Below are positions 35,480 to 45,858 of a stretch of 64,000 nt of DNA, in pieces. Numbering within the stretch: the stretch's first letter is position 1; the number at the start of each line of letters is the position of its first letter. This DNA is from Ceratorhiza oryzae-sativae (lineage: Eukaryota; Basidiomycota; Agaricomycetes; Cantharellales; Ceratobasidiaceae): contig JARWMV010000235.1 of the NCBI GenBank assembly GCA_030998015.1, forward strand, positions 186,001 to 250,000, read 5' to 3'. A model generated the notes under the pieces. It did no database searches and was not told the DNA's origin. It was given only the letters and a program-made list of their open reading frames with translations. A program made the translations under genes and the position numbers.

Positions 35480-38057
35480 CTATTTCAATCGCGTCAAGCG
35501 ACAAAGTGGGACATTTGTGACCTGCAACATCAGGCTGTTAGCTGTGTTTCTCACATTAATAGTATTAACGTACCTGTTTCTCGCCCTTACCAGCCTTTGC
35601 TTGCTGCTTCTTCCCACCCTTCTTTGTAACGATATCCTCAGGCACTCCATCCAATCCGACATCACCAGCTTGCTTGCCTCCCTGGTCTGAGGACTTGGCT
35701 TCAGGCTTGCGGCTCGGCTCAGGCGCGGGAACTGGTTCAGGCGCAGGAATGGGTTCAGGCGCAGGAATGGGTTCAGGCGCAGGAATGGGTTCAGGCACGG
35801 GAACCGGTCGCATTGTAGGTTTCGTGCGGGCCTTTGGTGCAACCAACTGCACATCAACTGGAGCAGCAGTGGCGTCACCCGGGGAGGTAGGAGTCCCGCC
35901 TGCGAAGGTAGGGGCATTGTCAGGGGGCGCGGAGATAGGTTCATCGGGTAGAGCCGTATTGGTACGACCGTCACGTGCAGCACCATGGGCGCGACTGTGG
36001 CCACGGCTTGCTTTCGGATCAGGCTGGGGGAGTGGATTGGGCTTGGAAGCCGGGTCGTTGTTGGGATTGTCGATGAGCTTCTGAATCAGGTCCTCGTAGA
36101 TCGGCACAAATCGAGCAGTGCCTCCCTCTGCTTGGGCGACTGCCGCAGCCCGGATCTTGGACAGTTCGACCAACGGAATCTTGAGACCGCGCCAGACTAT
36201 GAAGTCTGGCGCTGGGTGGGGAGCTGCTGGGGCTGTAGGGGCTGGGGTCGTAGTGGCCGTAGTGGTTGTTAGGGCAGGGGCGGTCATGGTGGGTTGCGGC
36301 ACAGCAGCTAGCATAGACGCTCCCTTCCCAGTTACCTCAGACATGTCAAAATCCTCATCATCATCTGTAATTCCATGTCAGAATTTGAATATATGCAAAT
36401 ATATAAGCGTACCTTCTTCGTCTGTCACAATGGACATCAGTGATATAGATTGCTCTGCTGCATGCATACTCCTGTCAAAATCAAAGTCTGTACCTCCCAC
36501 ATCACTGCCGATCGGTTGACGCTCGAGTAGTGTCCCCACATTGACAGCCAAACTGGCAGTGCAGACCATGGGGGTTTGATTGACCAAGTTTGAGTTGTAG
36601 GTTGTTAGGTCTGGGATAACTGGGGCAGAGTTGTCGACAGGTGGGCTTGGAACAGTCAAGGCTTGGTTGTTCTCAGGGAGACTGGGGTTGCGCTGATTAG
36701 GGTTTGGTGCAGGCGCGCCAAGCACAACTGGGGTGTGAGTGTACGCAAACGTGTGTGGAGCGGCCTTGCTAGAATGAGATGCGGGTGTGTTGGGAGTGTG
36801 AGAGGCATGGGGGCTGACAAGAGCATCATAACGGACAGGGTAGGGGTAGGGTGCCAGTGCACTGGGGATGGACAGGGGTTGGTTGTGTGTAGGTGCACCA
36901 GGGGCAAACTGGGCATGATGGAAGGCAGATGTGCTGGGAAAAGATGTGATTTGGCTATTGTCGGGCACAACGTAAGGGGCCTGACTGGGGTAGGGCACCA
37001 GTACACCATGGCCAGGCGCGAGCTGGCTGTATGCAGGCGCTCCAGGAGCGATGTGGCCAGGATAGGGTGCTGGTATGCTGGGAATAGGCATGGCTCGGTC
37101 ATAGGTGGGTACGCTGCCAGGATACTGGCCAGCATCGGAAATTGGTGCACAAGGGCCAGGCACAAATTGGTTGTGTATCGATGCACCAGGAGTGACTTGG
37201 CCATGATAAAATGTGGGTACACCAGAAACAGGCAGGACGCCATTGGGCATGAGCACATAAGGAGGGGCTGCAACAGGGCCTTGTGTCATTGGACCTGGCA
37301 CAGTGGGATCAAGGTTTGTCGCCCCCCCTTTGGTTGTTGTGGCTGGAGTCTTCTTGGGTCTCCCAGGCTTCTTGCGGGGCTTGACAAGTGGGGGTAGCTC
37401 AGCGCCAGATGCAGCCAGCTCCTCGAGTTCCTTGGCCTTGTTTGCCTTGGCGGTCTCGCACCTGGACCTGTATCGAAGGAGAACCAGGTACAGTGTGTAG
37501 ATGCACCAGTAGCCATGGTCCTTGTAGGCCTTGAACTTGGGACAAGCCACAACGAACTGGACCAGAAAACAGGTTAGTGGTACCGACAAGTTCTATTTTG
37601 CTCACTCACCTTATTTACACAGTGCTGAATCACACCCTTCACCGGTTGGTTTGTGGACAATTTTGTCAGGTCTACCAAGTTTGTATGATGAAGTATGAGC
37701 CTTCCAAGATCCTATTAAGAAACTCAGCAAAGCAATTCAACATGAAAAATATGGTACGTACCCTAAAACGGCTATAATCTGCATTGCTCATCTTCATCTT
37801 GTTTTGCAGGTTGTAGTCTGCACGACCAGCAGTACCACCTGGTCTTGGTTTGACGACAAAGGCAAGAGGCTTGCGAAACACGGGGATCCCAGGGATCCCA
37901 CTGGCGCTCTTCTGCATCAACTGGGCCAACAACCCATGGCCGGCATCTGTTTAGTGGTTGTAAGCTTTGGTACATATAACACTTGGGTGACAAGACGATA
38001 TGTACCAGCTGAGGGAGCTAGAACGCCATTATTGGCTTGAGTCGGATCTTTCGACAT
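35480..38057 (-). CDS. AT-hook, proline-rich repeat protein of unknown function
   Basis: Starts MSKDPTQANNGVLAPSA. Exons continue DAGHGLLAQLMQKSASGIPG, NLQNKMKMSNADYSRFR, LSTNQPVKGVIQHCVNK and CPKFKAYKDHGYWCIYTLYL (37550-37480). An AT-hook-like RKKPGRPKK (about 37375) follows, then a long Pro/His/Tyr-rich low-complexity stretch, an acidic exon (DDDEDFDMSE, about 36350) and tandem PEPIPA units (35720-35800). It ends VTNVPLCRLTRLK, stop 35480-35482. The AT-hook suggests DNA binding. No catalytic domain seen. It lies directly beside the gypsy element, whose 5' LTR begins 72 bp upstream of its start. It may belong to a dispersed gene family, which I cannot check. Confidence 0.55.
35720..35800 (-). 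repeat. 18-bp coding tandem repeat (PEPIPA units)
   Basis: Four to five copies of an 18-bp unit (plus strand ggcgcaggaatgggttca). Each encodes Pro-Glu-Pro-Ile/Val-Pro-Ala. Confidence 0.8.
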
Positions 38058-38124
38058 AATGCTTGCAGCGAGAAGAGACAAGCAGAACGAGAGGGGGGGT
38101 GTATGAACGACAGAGAATAACAGT

Positions 38125-38129
38125 CGCCG
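38125..38129. repeat. Probable gypsy target-site duplication, left (CGCCG)
   Basis: CGCCG precedes the LTR start; CGCCA follows the 3' LTR (48302-48306). One mismatch, at a CpG. Confidence 0.55.
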
Positions 38130-38232
38130 TGTTATGACCCGCCTAGCAGACATAACCTAACAACCAAATATTGTACAGATTTATGGCATTTTTCCCGAAG
38201 CGGAACAAACCATAAACAGGATCACGTGATCT

Positions 38233-38259
38233 CGGCGCTTACCTAACGATTAAGCGCCG
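38233..38259. other. LTR hairpin 1: 9-bp stem, 9-nt loop
   Basis: CGGCGCTTA / TAAGCGCCG around loop CCTAACGAT, next to TCACGTGA. Repeated in the 3' LTR. Confidence 0.75.
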
Positions 38260-38333
38260 GTGGTTACCCTGAACTCGCTCCAGCGTTTCTCTCCCATGTT
38301 ACCTGGAGCGAGGAGCGAGTTGTCACGTGATCT

Positions 38334-38360
38334 CGGCGCTTATTCAGCGATTAAGCGCCG
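38334..38360. other. LTR hairpin 2: same stem, different 9-nt loop
   Basis: CGGCGCTTA / TAAGCGCCG around loop TTCAGCGAT, again next to TCACGTGA. Repeated in the 3' LTR. Confidence 0.75.
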
Positions 38361-38530
38361 GGTGCTAAGTCCAAAGAGGTCACATGACCCTCGGACCTCG
38401 CGCGGCTCTATAAGATTCAGAGCTGCACAAACTTAAGACAAACAATTACCTAACCCATAGTACTGTACATAACCTACACCTACTGCGGAGTGTGCTTAGA
38501 TAATACATCCGCAGCCACCGCAGCCACAGG

Positions 38531-38538
38531 TATATATA
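38531..38538 (+). promoter_or_regulatory. LTR TATA box
   Basis: TATATATA, 29-36 bp upstream of the position where a self-priming transcript should begin (38567). Confidence 0.6.
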
Positions 38539-38708
38539 AGGAGGATAAAGCAAGACTGGATGCCTCAGCTTGCTTTATCTTGTCAACCACCATAGACCAT
38601 AACAAACACTGTAACTAGAATGCTCAATACATACTGCATAGCACCAAACCGTAAACGCAGCCACTACTTAAGTGCTCCACAAGGGAGCCTCCAGAGGGTC
38701 ACGACATT

Positions 38709-38720
38709 ATAAAGCAAGCT
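38709..38720 (+). promoter_or_regulatory. Primer-binding site, probably self-primed
   Basis: ATAAAGCAAGCT, two bases after the LTR, is the exact reverse complement of LTR 38567-38578 (AGCTTGCTTTAT). No tRNA 3' end match was recognised. This is the arrangement of Tf1/sushi-type self-priming elements. Confidence 0.6.
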
Positions 38721-38827
38721 CTTAACTTAACTAGTGGCGAACATAAGTATACTGCACAGATACTAAGGGCTGAGTACACGAGAAAACCAGCTAACTCCTG
38801 TGATACATAAGAGAACACAAAGAAACT

Positions 38828-40663
38828 ATGTCACAGAGACCACAAACTCGATCTCAAAGCAGAGTGGCAAATAGTAGGCCACAATCACCCAAACCCATTG
38901 CTTCCCCAGAGGCGGAAGGTAACCCAGATGAGACCCTCCAAGGAATGCCAGGGGGGTTGCCACAAAACCCACGACCAGTGGCTCAACCCAACCCCACTCG
39001 GGCCCCCATCCTGGGAGGGGAAATAGGGGGAATACCACTCCGCAGCCCTCAACCGCCAACTCACCTGATAAATCCAGACCCAGAAGATATCTCAAATCCA
39101 GAGAGGGATGAGGTAGAAGATATGACCCGAACCATATACGAACAAGGCACGGCCTTGGTGGAAGAGGCAAGGACACAACCCCAGCCAGGTCCCGGAACCA
39201 TAGCCACTGCCAACCCTATTCACACCATTGCCACAGCCATCAGGGCGGGGCTCAAGGAACTTAGAGACAATAATCATAGGGAACTAGAAAAGGCAATCAC
39301 GGGTATAAATCAGTGTCAAATATCACTAACCCGACAAGAAGGAAACGTGGACTGGATGGTAAGGTCTATGGAAACATCCAACAAAAATGTCCTCTATGTG
39401 GCAAAGAACCAGGACGACCTAAAAGCAGAAATGGGGAACCTGATAAAAGAATTAAAGGACATCTCCATGGAAATAAACCGGGTACTGGGAATGCAAGAGC
39501 GAAAGCTCGAAAGCTTAGAGAAGAAAACCGAAAACACAGGGGAGATCCTAATCGCACTAGAACAACGGGTAACCGATCTAGGAAATGAGCTCCGGAAAAC
39601 AACTGAAGCAGGAAGGCCAAGGGAAAGGACAGAAGAAACCAGGGGAAGAACTAGGGTGGTCGTAGGAAGCCCCTCACGGTCCCCCTCAGCCTCCCCAGTA
39701 CGAACACCTTTTCTGGGAAGAACCTTCCAGGCTGAGTCCACAATAAGACCCCGAACAGAACCTCCATCCCAAGCAAACCAACCTACCATTGCTGCAAACC
39801 ACACTCCTAAGGAGGCAAGACTAGGGAGACCCAGCAAATTTAATGGGAAAAAGGGGAAGGAAGCAGAGAACTTCATAATCAGCATGGAACTTTTCTTTGC
39901 TGACTATGACGAATCAGCCTTTGATGACCGAAAAAAGATATCTGCTGTGCTAATGAACATGGAGGATGGGGAAGCAGCAAACTGGGCACAACCTTACCGC
40001 CGGAAACTACTAGCAGGCGAATACACGGGTATTCTTGCATCCTGGAAGGATTTCAGGAAGGGATTCCTGGATGCTTTTAATGACCCAGTCATAAAGGAAA
40101 AGACCATCCGGAAGCTAAGGAAATTAACACAGACCAAGAGCGCATTGGATTATGCTACCCAATTCCGGATCCTGATCCAAGAGGTAGACTGGAACCAGGA
40201 AGCACTCAAGGACCAATTCAGGGAAGGGTTAAAACCCGAAGTACGACAAGAGATCTTAAGGATTGAAGTACTGGCAAATGAGGCTGAAGGTCCATCATAT
40301 ACCTTAGATCAATTAATTGACTTTGCCTGCAAAATGGATGACATGCAGTTTGCAAACCAGAAAATGAATACAAGGACCAGCAACTCATCAAATTCAACCT
40401 GGGCACCAGCGAAATACAAACAAGGGGGAAACAAGCCTTTAGGGACCAGCGGCAAACAGGGGAATACCCAAACCAACAACATGGTAAGGATACCAAACAG
40501 TGAAAAGGACAGGCGAAGGAAAGAAGGACTCTGTATCAAATGCGGTAAATCAGGGCATGTCCTGAAGGAGTGCCGAGGCCAGTGGACCTACGACAAAGCT
40601 AAGATACAAGGGAAGGCCAGCAGACAAGTTGAGGAAGAAAGCAGCTCTGAGTCGGAAAACTAA
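38828..40663 (+). CDS. Gypsy Gag
   Basis: Intact 611-aa capsid/nucleocapsid protein, starting MSQRPQTRSQSRVANSRPQ. It has a charged coiled-coil region (residues about 120-260) and a retrotransposon Gag domain (ANWAQPYRRKLLAGEY, WKDFRKGFLDAFNDP, LRKLTQTKSALDYATQFR, about residues 340-470). A CCHC zinc knuckle CIKCGKSGHVLKEC lies near the end. Pol begins 17 nt after the stop in another frame, so it is separate rather than fused. Confidence 0.92.
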   Translation: MSQRPQTRSQSRVANSRPQSPKPIASPEAEGNPDETLQGMPGGLPQNPRPVAQPNPTRAPILGGEIGGIPLRSPQPPTHLINPDPEDISNPERDEVEDMTRTIYEQGTALVEEARTQPQPGPGTIATANPIHTIATAIRAGLKELRDNNHRELEKAITGINQCQISLTRQEGNVDWMVRSMETSNKNVLYVAKNQDDLKAEMGNLIKELKDISMEINRVLGMQERKLESLEKKTENTGEILIALEQRVTDLGNELRKTTEAGRPRERTEETRGRTRVVVGSPSRSPSASPVRTPFLGRTFQAESTIRPRTEPPSQANQPTIAANHTPKEARLGRPSKFNGKKGKEAENFIISMELFFADYDESAFDDRKKISAVLMNMEDGEAANWAQPYRRKLLAGEYTGILASWKDFRKGFLDAFNDPVIKEKTIRKLRKLTQTKSALDYATQFRILIQEVDWNQEALKDQFREGLKPEVRQEILRIEVLANEAEGPSYTLDQLIDFACKMDDMQFANQKMNTRTSNSSNSTWAPAKYKQGGNKPLGTSGKQGNTQTNNMVRIPNSEKDRRRKEGLCIKCGKSGHVLKECRGQWTYDKAKIQGKASRQVEEESSSESEN

Positions 40664-40680
40664 TTGGTCCTACCACTTCC

Positions 40681-41212
40681 ATGTTGGAGGACCCCAATAT
40701 AACCCCTACCGCAGATGTATGTTACCTCAAGAAGTCTAGTAATCAATCAATAATATACACTACGGTAGAGGGAATCATGGAACCAGCTAAAACGCTGATT
40801 GACTCAGGATCTTCAACCAACTTCATCGATAAGGCCTATTCAAGGGAAAAAGGGATTCCAACCACTCCCCTCAAACACAAGAAATCAATTGTGGCCATTG
40901 ATGGAAATGAAATCAAGGATGCCATAGAAGAAAGGGCAGAACTAAACATCGAAGTGGAAGGGAAGACACTAAAATGCTCCCTTTATGTAATGACCCTAGG
41001 TGACACGACATAGTCCTAGGGAAAGAATGGCTTGAAGAAGCAGAACCTATCATAGATTGGAAAGACCTTACCATCTCATACCCAGACGAAATCAAGGCAA
41101 GGGCAGCAAGTGAAAGCCTACAATCCCAGAAGAATTTAGGGATTTTGAAGACCTATTTGGGGAAGAAGGTTTCCGAGAACTTCCACCCCACCGAGGTAAC
41201 CTAGACTTCAAA
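40681..41212 (+). pseudogene. Gypsy pol: aspartic protease region, frame-broken
   Basis: Retropepsin-like segment with the active site LIDSGSSTNFIDKAY (about 40795-40840). The first frame stops at 41011. The conserved continuation HDIVLGKEWL is open one frame away from 41004, and a second change near 41120-41130 is needed to enter the RT frame. Each fits a missing base. Confidence 0.82.
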
Positions 41213-42637
41213 ATGGACCTGATCGAGGGAGCGGAGCTGCCAAAGCCTGCAAAGAGGTACAGTATGTCACCAGCAGAAACAAAGGCGCTCAGGGAGTACC
41301 TAGAGGAGGAACTAAGAAACGGGAAAATAAGGCCCAGCCAGTCAGTTGTAGCTGCACCCTGTTTCTATGTGAACAAAGCAGATGGAGGGCTTAGGTTGGT
41401 AGTCGACTACCGTAAGATGAATGACATCACCAAGCCAGACAGGTTTCCACTTCCAATCCAAATAGAATTGATTGAGAGACTGAAGGATGCAACCATCTAT
41501 TCAAAAATGGATGTTCGATGGGGGTTCAACAACATCAGGGTAAAAGAGGGAGACGAATGGAAAACAGCTTTCAGGACAGGAGAAGGCCAGTTTGAATGCT
41601 TGGTCATGCCATTCGGAGTAAAAGAAGGACCAAGAACCTTTACCAGGTTCATGATGGAAAAGTTCCGTGACATAATAGACGATTATGTGGTAATCTACAT
41701 GGACGATGTACTAGTGTTTTCCAGAAACAGGGAAGAACACGTACAACATGTCAGGGAAGTGTTAAGAAGAATGAGGGAAAACCACCTCTTCCTCAAACCA
41801 CACAAGTGTCAGTTCTTTGTGAAGGAGGTAAGCTTCATTGGAATTGTCATATCCCCAGAAGGGATATCGATGGAAAAGGAAAAGGTAAAGGCAGTTCTAG
41901 AATGGCCAGAACCTAACACAGTAAAAGAAGTCCAAGCCTTCCTAGGCTTCGTGGGGTTCTATAGAAGGTGGATAGAGAAGTTTAGCACCTTAGCCAAACC
42001 CCTCACAGATCTCACCCAAAAAGATGTCAAATTCCTGTGGGAAAGAAAACAACAGGAAGCATTTGAAGCTATCAAAGAAGCAGTAGCAAGAGAACCGGTC
42101 CTGATCCACCCAAACCCAAACAGGCCATACATACTGGAAACAGACGCCTCAGGAGTGGCCATGGGGGCGGTACTAAGCCAAAAGGGTGATGACAACCGAT
42201 TGCATCCAATTGCCTTCCTATCGAAGAGCTTCACCCCACCAGAGAAAAATTATGACACCTACGACAAGGAGTTGCTTGCAATTGTTAGGTCCTTAGAGCA
42301 CTGGAGGTTATACTTAGAAGGGACAGAGGAACCCATTGTGATATACACTGACCATAGGAACCTCCAGTACTGGCAAAATGCCCAGATGTGGAATAGAAGG
42401 CATGCCAGATGGTATCTCACTCTGGCACCCTTCAATTTTCAGATTGTGTACAGGCCAGGGAAACTCTCACAGAAGCCAGATGCCCTTTCCAGAAGGAGCG
42501 ACCATGGGGATACCCCTATGGAACCACAGATCATGATTCCAGAAGAAAGGTTCATAGGTTTCATGGCAGAAGTACAGGGGAATTCTGGGAAGAGCTTAAA
42601 GAAGCTCAGGAAGAAGACGAATCTATCAGATCCTTAA
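41213..42637 (+). pseudogene. Gypsy pol: reverse transcriptase and RNase H
   Basis: Open for 474 residues. RT blocks: SVVAAPCFYVNKADGGLRLV, YRKMNDITKPDRFPLP, YSKMDVRWGFNNIRVKEGDE, FECLVMPFGVKEGPRTFTRF, and the catalytic VVIYMDDVLVFS. KFLWERKQQEAFEAIKEAV follows, then RNase H ILETDASGVAMGAVLSQKG, YDTYDKELLAIVRSLEHWR and VIYTDHRNLQYW. The frame shifts near 42590 before the integrase part. The coding region is intact here, but the polyprotein is not. Confidence 0.9.
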
Positions 42638-43773
42638 GGCTGAGTGTGGCAAATAAGGAACAACTACCGCCCTCAGTACAGAAGGAATTTAGACGGTATG
42701 AAATGAAGGAGGGCCTATTAAGGTATGACGATAGGCTCTACATCCCAGATGACAAGGACTTGAGGTTGAGTCTCCTTGAGGAGTGCCATGACGCCCCAGT
42801 GGCAGGTCATCAGGGACAAGCCCGAACACTAGAATTACTATCAAGGGATTACTATTGGCCAGGAATGAAGGCCCAAGTAAACCGATACGTGGAATCTTGT
42901 GAAACGTGTCAAAGAAGCAAAGGACACAAACAAGGCACTCCCTGAAGTCTTACCAATCCCATGGAAACCATGGGCAGATGTCGCATATGATTTCATCGTC
43001 AAATTACCTGTCTCAAAGGGGTACGACAGTATTTGACAGTTGTAGATCGCTTCTCCCGGCAGGCCCATTTTGTACCATGTCTGGAGAGCACCAATGCAGA
43101 AGAACTGGCAGAAATATTCATAAGGGAAGTATGGAGACATCACGGGACCCCAGAAACCACTGTCTCAGACCGAGGGCCAACCTTTAACAGCCAATTCCTA
43201 AAGGCCCTATACAAAGGAATTGGGACAAAGCCCAGATTCTCCACTGCTTTCCATCCAGAAACAGATGGTCTGTCGGAAAGGACAAATCAATGGGTAGAAG
43301 GGTTCTTAAGAACCTTCTGCAATTATAGACAAGATGATTGGGTAAAATGGTTACCCATTGCCGAATTCTGCCATAACAACCACGTAAATGCTACAACAGG
43401 ACAAACCCCATTTGAAACAGTATATGGAAAAAACCCAAGATGGGTTGTCCGAGAGGGAGAAGAACCATCTGAGGCACCCGCTGCAGACAACATGCGTAAT
43501 CAAATGGAAAAGGTATGGGATGAGGCAAGAGCCTCAATGGAATTACACCAACAAATGGAAAAAGGGAGGGAATTCAAGGTAGGAGACAAGGTTTGGCTGC
43601 TCCTAACAAACCTCTCGTCCAAGAGACCCTCCAAGAAACTGGACAACCGAAAAGGGGGGCCCTTTGAAATCACAGAAAAGATCTCATCCCATGCATATCG
43701 CCTGGACCTACCTAAAACTATACGTACACAATGTATTCCATGTAAATCTCCTCTCGCCATTCACAGAAGATAA
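42590..43773 (+). pseudogene. Gypsy pol: integrase, frame-broken
   Basis: The HHCC zinc part shows HDAPVAGHQGQARTLELL and VESCETCQRSKGH (42785-42925). The catalytic core shows PWKPWADVAYDFIVKLP, LTVVDRFSRQAHFVP, HHGTPETTVSDRGPTFNSQF and FHPETDGLSERTNQWVEGFL, with acidic residues in TVVDR, VSDRG and DGLSERTNQ. Frame changes occur near 42930, 43030 and 43715, each a one- or two-base difference from a continuous reading. Confidence 0.87.
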
Positions 43774-44083
43774 AGACTTCCGAAGAAGGCAGGCCAAGCC
43801 ACCACCAATCATAACGGAAAAAGGAGAGGAGGAATACGAGGTGGACCACATTGCAAATTATGAATGGCGGAATGGCGAGCTGTTTTACCAAATCAGATGG
43901 AAGGGCTACGACCCAATAGAAGACACAATGGAACGTGCCAGCAAGTTTGCTGACATGAAAGAGGTTCTAAATGACTTGCAAAGGCGCTTACCAGACGCAC
44001 CAATGCCAGTCAAGACAAGTCAGCACTCAGGTGACTCGAAAGGCAGGCCAAAGAGAACCAAACGAGGATCTGGAAAGCTTTAA
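43715..44083 (+). CDS. Gypsy pol C-terminus: chromodomain
   Basis: HNVFHVNLLSPF (the usual end of the integrase GPY/F part) is followed by a chromodomain: EYEVDHIANYEWRNGELFYQ, IRWKGYDPIEDTMERASKF, then a helix. This domain targets integration to marked chromatin and defines chromoviruses. It ends in a basic RPKRTKRGSGKL tail, stop 44081-44083. Upstream frame changes separate it from the rest of pol. Confidence 0.88.
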   Translation, partial: KLYVHNVFHVNLLSPFTEDKDFRRRQAKPPPIITEKGEEEYEVDHIANYEWRNGELFYQIRWKGYDPIEDTMERASKFADMKEVLNDLQRRLPDAPMPVKTSQHSGDSKGRPKRTKRGSGKL

Positions 44084-44170
44084 AAGGAGCCATCCAGGAT
44101 ACCCAAGAAAGGCCAGAGCCCGCTCTACTACCTCACTTGCACCACAACACACCTGCGAAACCCCAAAAGC

Positions 44171-44986
44171 ATGCCTTTCGTCACTCACCCAATCGCACAT
44201 CCCAACCGTTACACCCCACTTGCCGAAAATCAGGTGGCCCCACTTCGGCAGCCACCCACCACCAGGCGGCCAGCACCCTACCCTGGCAGGGAAAATCGTC
44301 CTAAACCAGGGATGTACTGCTCCAGTGTGGAAGACGCCCAGAGGTACGCCGAACGACTGTTGCCAGGGGCTAACCTAGTGTACATCCCAAAGAAGTTAAG
44401 GGATGAAAGGAACTGGATTGACGATGACAAGTACCTGGATCCCAGGTTAGGGGTCCTGACATGGCATGGAAGCCGGAAGCCAACGACGAGAAACGCCTTG
44501 TTAAGAACACCGATGTATGTCGTCGACAATATCGTGGGACCAACAGTCGACGTGGTGACCAAGGCAGCAAGGCAACAGAGGAGGGCCACAGGCCAAATGG
44601 CAGACGGAGGGGACTGGGAGGTGGAGCGCCGGGCAAAGGCACTGTTGGAGCAGTGGAAGCTGGCACCGGCGGCACCGTATGTGGGACTGCTTGAGGCCAC
44701 TACCACTGATGAAATGTTTACTGCCATCAGGTTGAAGGAAGCAAACTTGGCCGACTTCCGTAACTGGGTGAAGGTACGCCCAAACCTGCACGGTTACGAC
44801 ACAGATATGTCGAGCCTCACGGCAAGCCTGGAGTCCCTGGTGGTGAAGGAGGAGGAGCCGAGAGTAACGATAAAGGAACCAACCCCGGACCCGGCCCAAG
44901 AGGGAGTCCAAACGGATTGGGCCAAATGGGAGGATGAGCTGGCGGGGCCTTGGAGGAAGTGCCCCTGCTGGCCCCAGCCCCTGTGA
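44171..44986 (+). CDS. Accessory 271-aa ORF downstream of pol, unknown function
   Basis: Starts MPFVTHPIAHPNRYTPLAE. A Pro-rich N-terminus is followed by a folded-looking core (YCSSVEDAQRYAERLLPGAN, LRDERNWIDDDKYLDPRLG, TPMYVVDNIVGPTVDVVTKA, WEVERRAKALLEQWKLAPA) and an acidic tail ending CPCWPQPL. No signal peptide, membrane segment or zinc motif. No known family recognised; env-like features are absent. Its ATG is 88 nt after the chromodomain stop on the same strand, so it could be read from the element RNA. Confidence 0.6.
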   Translation: MPFVTHPIAHPNRYTPLAENQVAPLRQPPTTRRPAPYPGRENRPKPGMYCSSVEDAQRYAERLLPGANLVYIPKKLRDERNWIDDDKYLDPRLGVLTWHGSRKPTTRNALLRTPMYVVDNIVGPTVDVVTKAARQQRRATGQMADGGDWEVERRAKALLEQWKLAPAAPYVGLLEATTTDEMFTAIRLKEANLADFRNWVKVRPNLHGYDTDMSSLTASLESLVVKEEEPRVTIKEPTPDPAQEGVQTDWAKWEDELAGPWRKCPCWPQPL

Positions 44987-45063
44987 TTATCGGGCCTATC
45001 ACACGTTTTTTGGAATGTCTTAAGAATAATTTTCATAATCATATAATAATACATTTCAAAATG

Positions 45064-45603
45064 TTTCTATTTTTTCTTGCCCTTGAGGGGCCGGGTATAG
45101 GGTTTTTTTGCCTTCTTATCCTTCCTAGTAGTACGGGCCGCAGAACCACCGGCCCGGTTCTCAGGCAACAGCCAGGGGGCCTCCCCCCCTGGGAGATCGG
45201 CCATATAGTTCTGGAAACATCCAGAACCAGAAGCCGCAAAGGGTGAGGCCTCATCAAACAAAGGGGCCGAGCCCTCCTCAAAAAACTCAGCAAGGGCAGC
45301 CTGGTGTTGCCGCTCCTCAAATAACCGTCCTGATCAACGAGCGCCCAGACACGCTCAAGGGTGGCCTCATGGGCCCGACCATCAAGGAGGATGCGCTCTT
45401 CTACAGAACAAGTTAGCTACGTGAGAACGACGAAGAACGAACACACATACCGGCACCCCACAGAAGAACCAGTCCCCAACACCTTGATAGAAGTCTTCAA
45501 GGGAGGCGTCGCACACGGCATCACAGTAGGCGCAGTACTCCCCCTCAGGGAGAGACCAGCAGGTGCAGTCAAGGGGATTGTAGTTAAGGGAAATAACACG
45601 CAT
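45064..45603 (-). CDS. Antisense Cys-rich ORF in the gypsy 3' cassette
   Basis: Exon 1 (45603 down) starts MRVISLNYNPLDCTCWSLPE and is rich in Cys, Asp and aromatic residues (EYCAYCDAVCDASLEDFYQG). After a likely intron (donor gtatgtgtgt near 45450) come EERILLDGRAHEATLERVW and, one frame away from about 45325, AALAEFFEEGSAPLFDEASP. It ends in a Lys/Arg-rich tail, stop 45064-45066. Family unknown. It is transcribed away from the Rep gene, with the repeat and hairpin region between them. One frame change makes its present coding state uncertain. Confidence 0.45.
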
Positions 45604-45721
45604 AGTAAAGACGGGATGAGGAAGGAAAACAACAAAACCACAACATTAAAAAATCACGGTGCAACACAATAACGTGCACAAACATCAAAACAAGGTCTGG
45701 TCAGGTGACACCAACAGACAT

Positions 45722-45843
45722 GTGACCATCTGCCAGAAAACAAACAACAAAGCACAGGAATCACATGACCTAGCCTAGTCACGTGACCACCTGCCAGAAA
45801 ACAAACAACAAAGCACAGGAATCACATGACCTAGCCTAGTCAC
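45722..45843. repeat. Two tandem 61-bp direct repeats
   Basis: Units 45722-45782 and 45783-45843, nearly identical. Each holds CTGCCAGAAAACAAACAAC and a TCACATGACC site, and they are bounded by GTCACGTGA motifs. Confidence 0.9.
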
Positions 45844-45858
45844 GTGAATATACACTAT

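Larger units (their letters stand above)
38130..38706 (+). repeat. 5' LTR (577 bp)
   Basis: Matches 47725-48301. Contains TATATATAAG at 38531-38540 and, about 30 bp on, the probable transcript start (38567). Two copies of TCACGTGATCTCGGCGCTTA (38222-38241, 38323-38342) each begin a hairpin. Confidence 0.95.

Noticed and set aside
36656..37397. Long ORFs on both strands over the Pro-rich repeat gene
   Set aside because: Shadows created by repetitive codons of the AT-hook protein gene.
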